Shown here one piece after another: positions 61,909-64,000 of a stretch of DNA of 64,000 nucleotides. The stretch is from Microbacterium sp. T2.11-28 (lineage in GTDB: Bacteria > Actinomycetota > Actinomycetes > Actinomycetales > Microbacteriaceae), in assembly GCF_950097975.1 (NCBI RefSeq), contig NZ_CATNHF010000001.1, positions 1-64,000 of the forward strand, given 5' to 3'. Within the stretch, counting starts at the first letter, position 1, and each line of letters starts with the position of its first letter. The position numbers and the translations under genes were made by a program. Under the pieces are notes generated by a model that made no database searches, had not been told where the DNA came from, and worked only from the letters and a program-made list of their open reading frames with translations.

Positions 61909-63891
61909 TCACAGATCGAGCTCGGGCACGTCGAGCCGCACCCTGAGTGTAGTCGCGGCCGGCCCGCGCGCCGTGCCCGCGGCACGCGCCCGGGCAGCGG
62001 TGCGGCGCCCCCGCAGCGCGTCGGCGACGACCGCTGCACGCAGCGTCTCGGCGACCGCGCGCCCGTGGGCGTACTCGAAGCGGAGGAGCGCCCGCACCGT
62101 GCCCTCGCCCGCCGGCACCGGCCCGAGGACCGCGGCGGGGGCCAGCGACGGGACCTCGGCCCGCACGTGCGCGATCGCCTCGTCGACCGCGGCCGCCGTT
62201 CCCTCCACCGTCGCCACCCGGACCACCGGGGGCATGTGCAGCGGTGCCCGCTCCGCCAGCTCGGTGCGCGCGTAGGCCGCCTGGGTCCAGGTCGCCAGCG
62301 CCCGGGAGACCGGACCGGTCACCCCGACGAGGTGCACCGGTGCGCCCGGCGCGGCGAGGGCGGCCGCGTTCGACCACCAGCGCAGGCACGCCTCGCCGAT
62401 CCGCAGCTGCTCGGCCAGCAGCATCTTGTCGCCGTCGAGCAGGATGACGGCCCGATAGCCGCCCGGGGCGATCGGCTCCGCCCCGCGCGTCGCGATCACC
62501 AGCGCCGGCCGCGCCTCGACCTCCGTGACCGGGTGGGCGCCGTCGGAGACGATCACGCGGGTGTTCGGGAACGCGCGGCCGAGCTCGTCGGCGGTGCGCT
62601 CCGACCCCGACGACGCCATCCGCAGACGCTGCGAGGAGCAGTTCGCGCAGGACCAGTTCGGCAGGGTGCGCCCGCACCAGCCGCAGTCGGGGGCGCTGCC
62701 GGGACGGCGGGCATGCAGCGGACCGGCGCAGTGCGGGCAGCGGGCCGGTGTGCGGCAGTCGGCGCAGACCAGGACGGGGGCGTATCCGGGCCGGGAGACC
62801 TGCACGAGCACGGGGCCGTCCCGCAGAGCCTCGCGCGCCGCGGCGAAGGCCGCCGACGGCACGCGCTGTCCGCGCACCTCCCCCTCGTGCGTCCCCGACA
62901 GGATCACGCGCGGGCTCTCCCGCCGCGCGGCGGGGACCTCCCGCACCCAGCCGAGCTGGACCAGCCGCTCGACGTCGGTCGAGCGGGTGTGCCCCGCGAA
63001 CACGAGCGCGGAGTCCTCGAGCTCCTGGCGGATGAGCGCGGCGTCGCGGGCGTGGACCCCGGGGCTCAGCGGCTCGGCCAGGAGGGGGTCGCCGTCGTCC
63101 CAGACGGCGACCAGGCCGACGTCGTGGGCCGGGGCGTAGACCGTCGACCGGTTCCCGACCACGATGCACGGCGCGGGATGGAGCAGCCGCAGATACGCGG
63201 CGTAGCGCTCGGGTCCGGAGCGGCGGGCGTCGTCGCGGACGATCGCGTCGTCGGGCGCGCGGCCTGTCAGCGCGGCCAGCACCTGCGTCTGGTCGCGGTG
63301 GTCCGGCAGCACGAGCACGGCGCTGCGCCCCGCCGCGAGACGTTCCACGGCCATCGCGGCCATCAGCTCCGCCCACGCGCCCCACGCGCTCCCGGCGACG
63401 GGACGCGGGGGCGGGTCGATCGCGAGGCGCTCCCCCGCGGCCAGCGCGTCGCCCAGGCCGGGATGGGACGCCAGCACGCCCCGTGCCCAGGCGAGCCCCT
63501 CGGGCGACACGGCCGGCGCCTGCGGCGGCTCGGCCGCGCGCCAGGCCTTCTCCGCTCGCACCATGCGCTTGGGGATCACGAGCCGGAGGATGTCGACCGC
63601 CGAGCCCGCCGCGCGATCGGCCGCTCGTCGGGCCAGAGCGTAGAGCGACTCGGGGAGCACGGCCACCGGCGAGACGACGCTGTCCACCTCGGACAGCGGA
63701 CGGTCCGGGGCGACGGCATCCGTCACGTCCAGGACATAGGCCTCCACGACGCGTCCGGCGGTGCGCAGAGGCACCTTGACGCGCACTCCCGCGACCACCT
63801 CGCCGACCAGCTCCGAGGGCACGGCGTAGTCGAACGGCCGGTCGAGCTGAGGCAGCGGAGAGTCGACCAGGACGCGGGCGACGGTGACCAC
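61909..63891 (-). CDS. priA: PriA-type primosomal protein N' lacking helicase motifs
   Basis: 660 residues. The N-terminal DNA 3'-end-binding domain (VARVLVDSPLPQLDRPFDYA) is typical of PriA. Where active PriA has a Walker A and DEEH box, this protein reads ERLAAGRSAVLVLPDHRDQT and VAVWDDGDPLLAEP, so ATPase activity is probably lost, as reported for actinobacterial homologues. The zinc-binding cysteines remain (CADCRTPARCPHC, CGWCG, CANC). It would act as a DNA-binding replication-restart factor. Followed by fmt after 26 bp. Confidence 0.92.
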   Translation of the reverse strand: MVTVARVLVDSPLPQLDRPFDYAVPSELVGEVVAGVRVKVPLRTAGRVVEAYVLDVTDAVAPDRPLSEVDSVVSPVAVLPESLYALARRAADRAAGSAVDILRLVIPKRMVRAEKAWRAAEPPQAPAVSPEGLAWARGVLASHPGLGDALAAGERLAIDPPPRPVAGSAWGAWAELMAAMAVERLAAGRSAVLVLPDHRDQTQVLAALTGRAPDDAIVRDDARRSGPERYAAYLRLLHPAPCIVVGNRSTVYAPAHDVGLVAVWDDGDPLLAEPLSPGVHARDAALIRQELEDSALVFAGHTRSTDVERLVQLGWVREVPAARRESPRVILSGTHEGEVRGQRVPSAAFAAAREALRDGPVLVQVSRPGYAPVLVCADCRTPARCPHCAGPLHARRPGSAPDCGWCGRTLPNWSCANCSSQRLRMASSGSERTADELGRAFPNTRVIVSDGAHPVTEVEARPALVIATRGAEPIAPGGYRAVILLDGDKMLLAEQLRIGEACLRWWSNAAALAAPGAPVHLVGVTGPVSRALATWTQAAYARTELAERAPLHMPPVVRVATVEGTAAAVDEAIAHVRAEVPSLAPAAVLGPVPAGEGTVRALLRFEYAHGRAVAETLRAAVVADALRGRRTAARARAAGTARGPAATTLRVRLDVPELDL

Positions 63892-63897
63892 GGCGGG

Positions 63898-64000
63898 TCA
63901 GAGGCCGGCGGCGGCGCGGAGTTCCTCGACGCGGTCGGTGCGCTCCCAGGTGAAGTCGGGCAGCTCGCGTCCGAAGTGACCGTACGCCGCGGTCTGGGCG
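63898..64000 (-). CDS. metK: S-adenosylmethionine synthetase, C-terminal fragment
   Basis: Only the last 34 codons are inside the window: [20 protein letters not shown] continuing to the stop at 63898-63900. The segment AAYGHFGRE...FTWE is the conserved MetK C-terminus. The gene lies 6 bp upstream of priA and is on the same strand; it would supply SAM, the cofactor used by several methyltransferases in this window. Confidence 0.93.
   Translation of the reverse strand, partial: AQTAAYGHFGRELPDFTWERTDRVEELRAAAGL

Overview
This is a very GC-rich, densely packed stretch of actinobacterial chromosome, most likely from Microbacterium or a close relative in Microbacteriaceae. The assignment is by inference. 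It rests on gene content (PafB/PafC, RbpA, an ANTAR response regulator of PdtaR type, an ATPase-dead-looking PriA, GltBD, WYL and SPFH/NfeD genes), on strong G/C preference at third codon positions, and on many start codons placed only 6-7 nt after a TANNNT -10 box. Both ends cut through genes: an FKBP-type PPIase at the left and metK at the right.

Region 1 (1-15.5 kb) is conserved core: FKBP PPIase, pafB-pafC (DNA-damage regulators), tatA-tatC (twin-arginine export), a HelY-type helicase, lnt (lipoprotein acylation) facing rbpA, then a GDPD phosphodiesterase, an SPFH/NfeD membrane pair, a short-chain dehydrogenase, an S9 peptidase, an HdeD-like membrane protein and an AEC permease.

Region 2 (about 15.5-21.6 kb) is an accessory island with looser packing, lower-GC patches and orphan genes: a DUF4365-like protein with a possible PD-(D/E)XK core, a small TTG-started membrane protein, a coupled pair (membrane-anchored coiled coil plus DUF5677-like protein with an R-x4-H motif), a small hypothetical gene, a decayed reading frame and an orphan lipoprotein. 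No integrase or transposase is visible. This is the best place to look for an undescribed, possibly defensive, system.

Region 3 (21.6-26.7 kb) is a copper-handling cluster: CopB-type P-ATPase with a His-rich repeat tail, a DUF6153-like protein and a lipoprotein that joins DUF305 to a CueP domain. A CsoR-like palindrome overlaps the promoter. A secreted ScyD/ScyE-type protein follows downstream.

Region 4 (26.7-39.6 kb) holds an rRNA/tRNA SpoU methyltransferase, an ArsR-SRPBCC-methyltransferase operon, a GNAT/DUF2087 fusion, an ECF42 sigma factor with its DGPF/YCII partner, a SUMF1-domain protein divergent from an MFS permease, a DUF6458 protein, an SGNH hydrolase, a second MFS permease, an LLM flavin oxidoreductase and a DUF885 metallopeptidase.

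Region 5 (39.6-64 kb) is core metabolism and information processing: polA, a hotdog thioesterase, pdtaR, tRNA-Leu(CAA), a small membrane protein, then a roughly 20-kb block, all on the minus strand, running metK, priA, fmt, rsmB, rpe, hisE, hisG, hisF, hisI, a Trp-associated membrane protein, an HGxxPAAW small protein, trpC, trpB, trpA, lgt, gltB, gltD, pyk. Many neighbours overlap by 1-8 nt, suggesting translational coupling of histidine, tryptophan and glutamate synthesis. trpE is missing from its usual slot after hisI.
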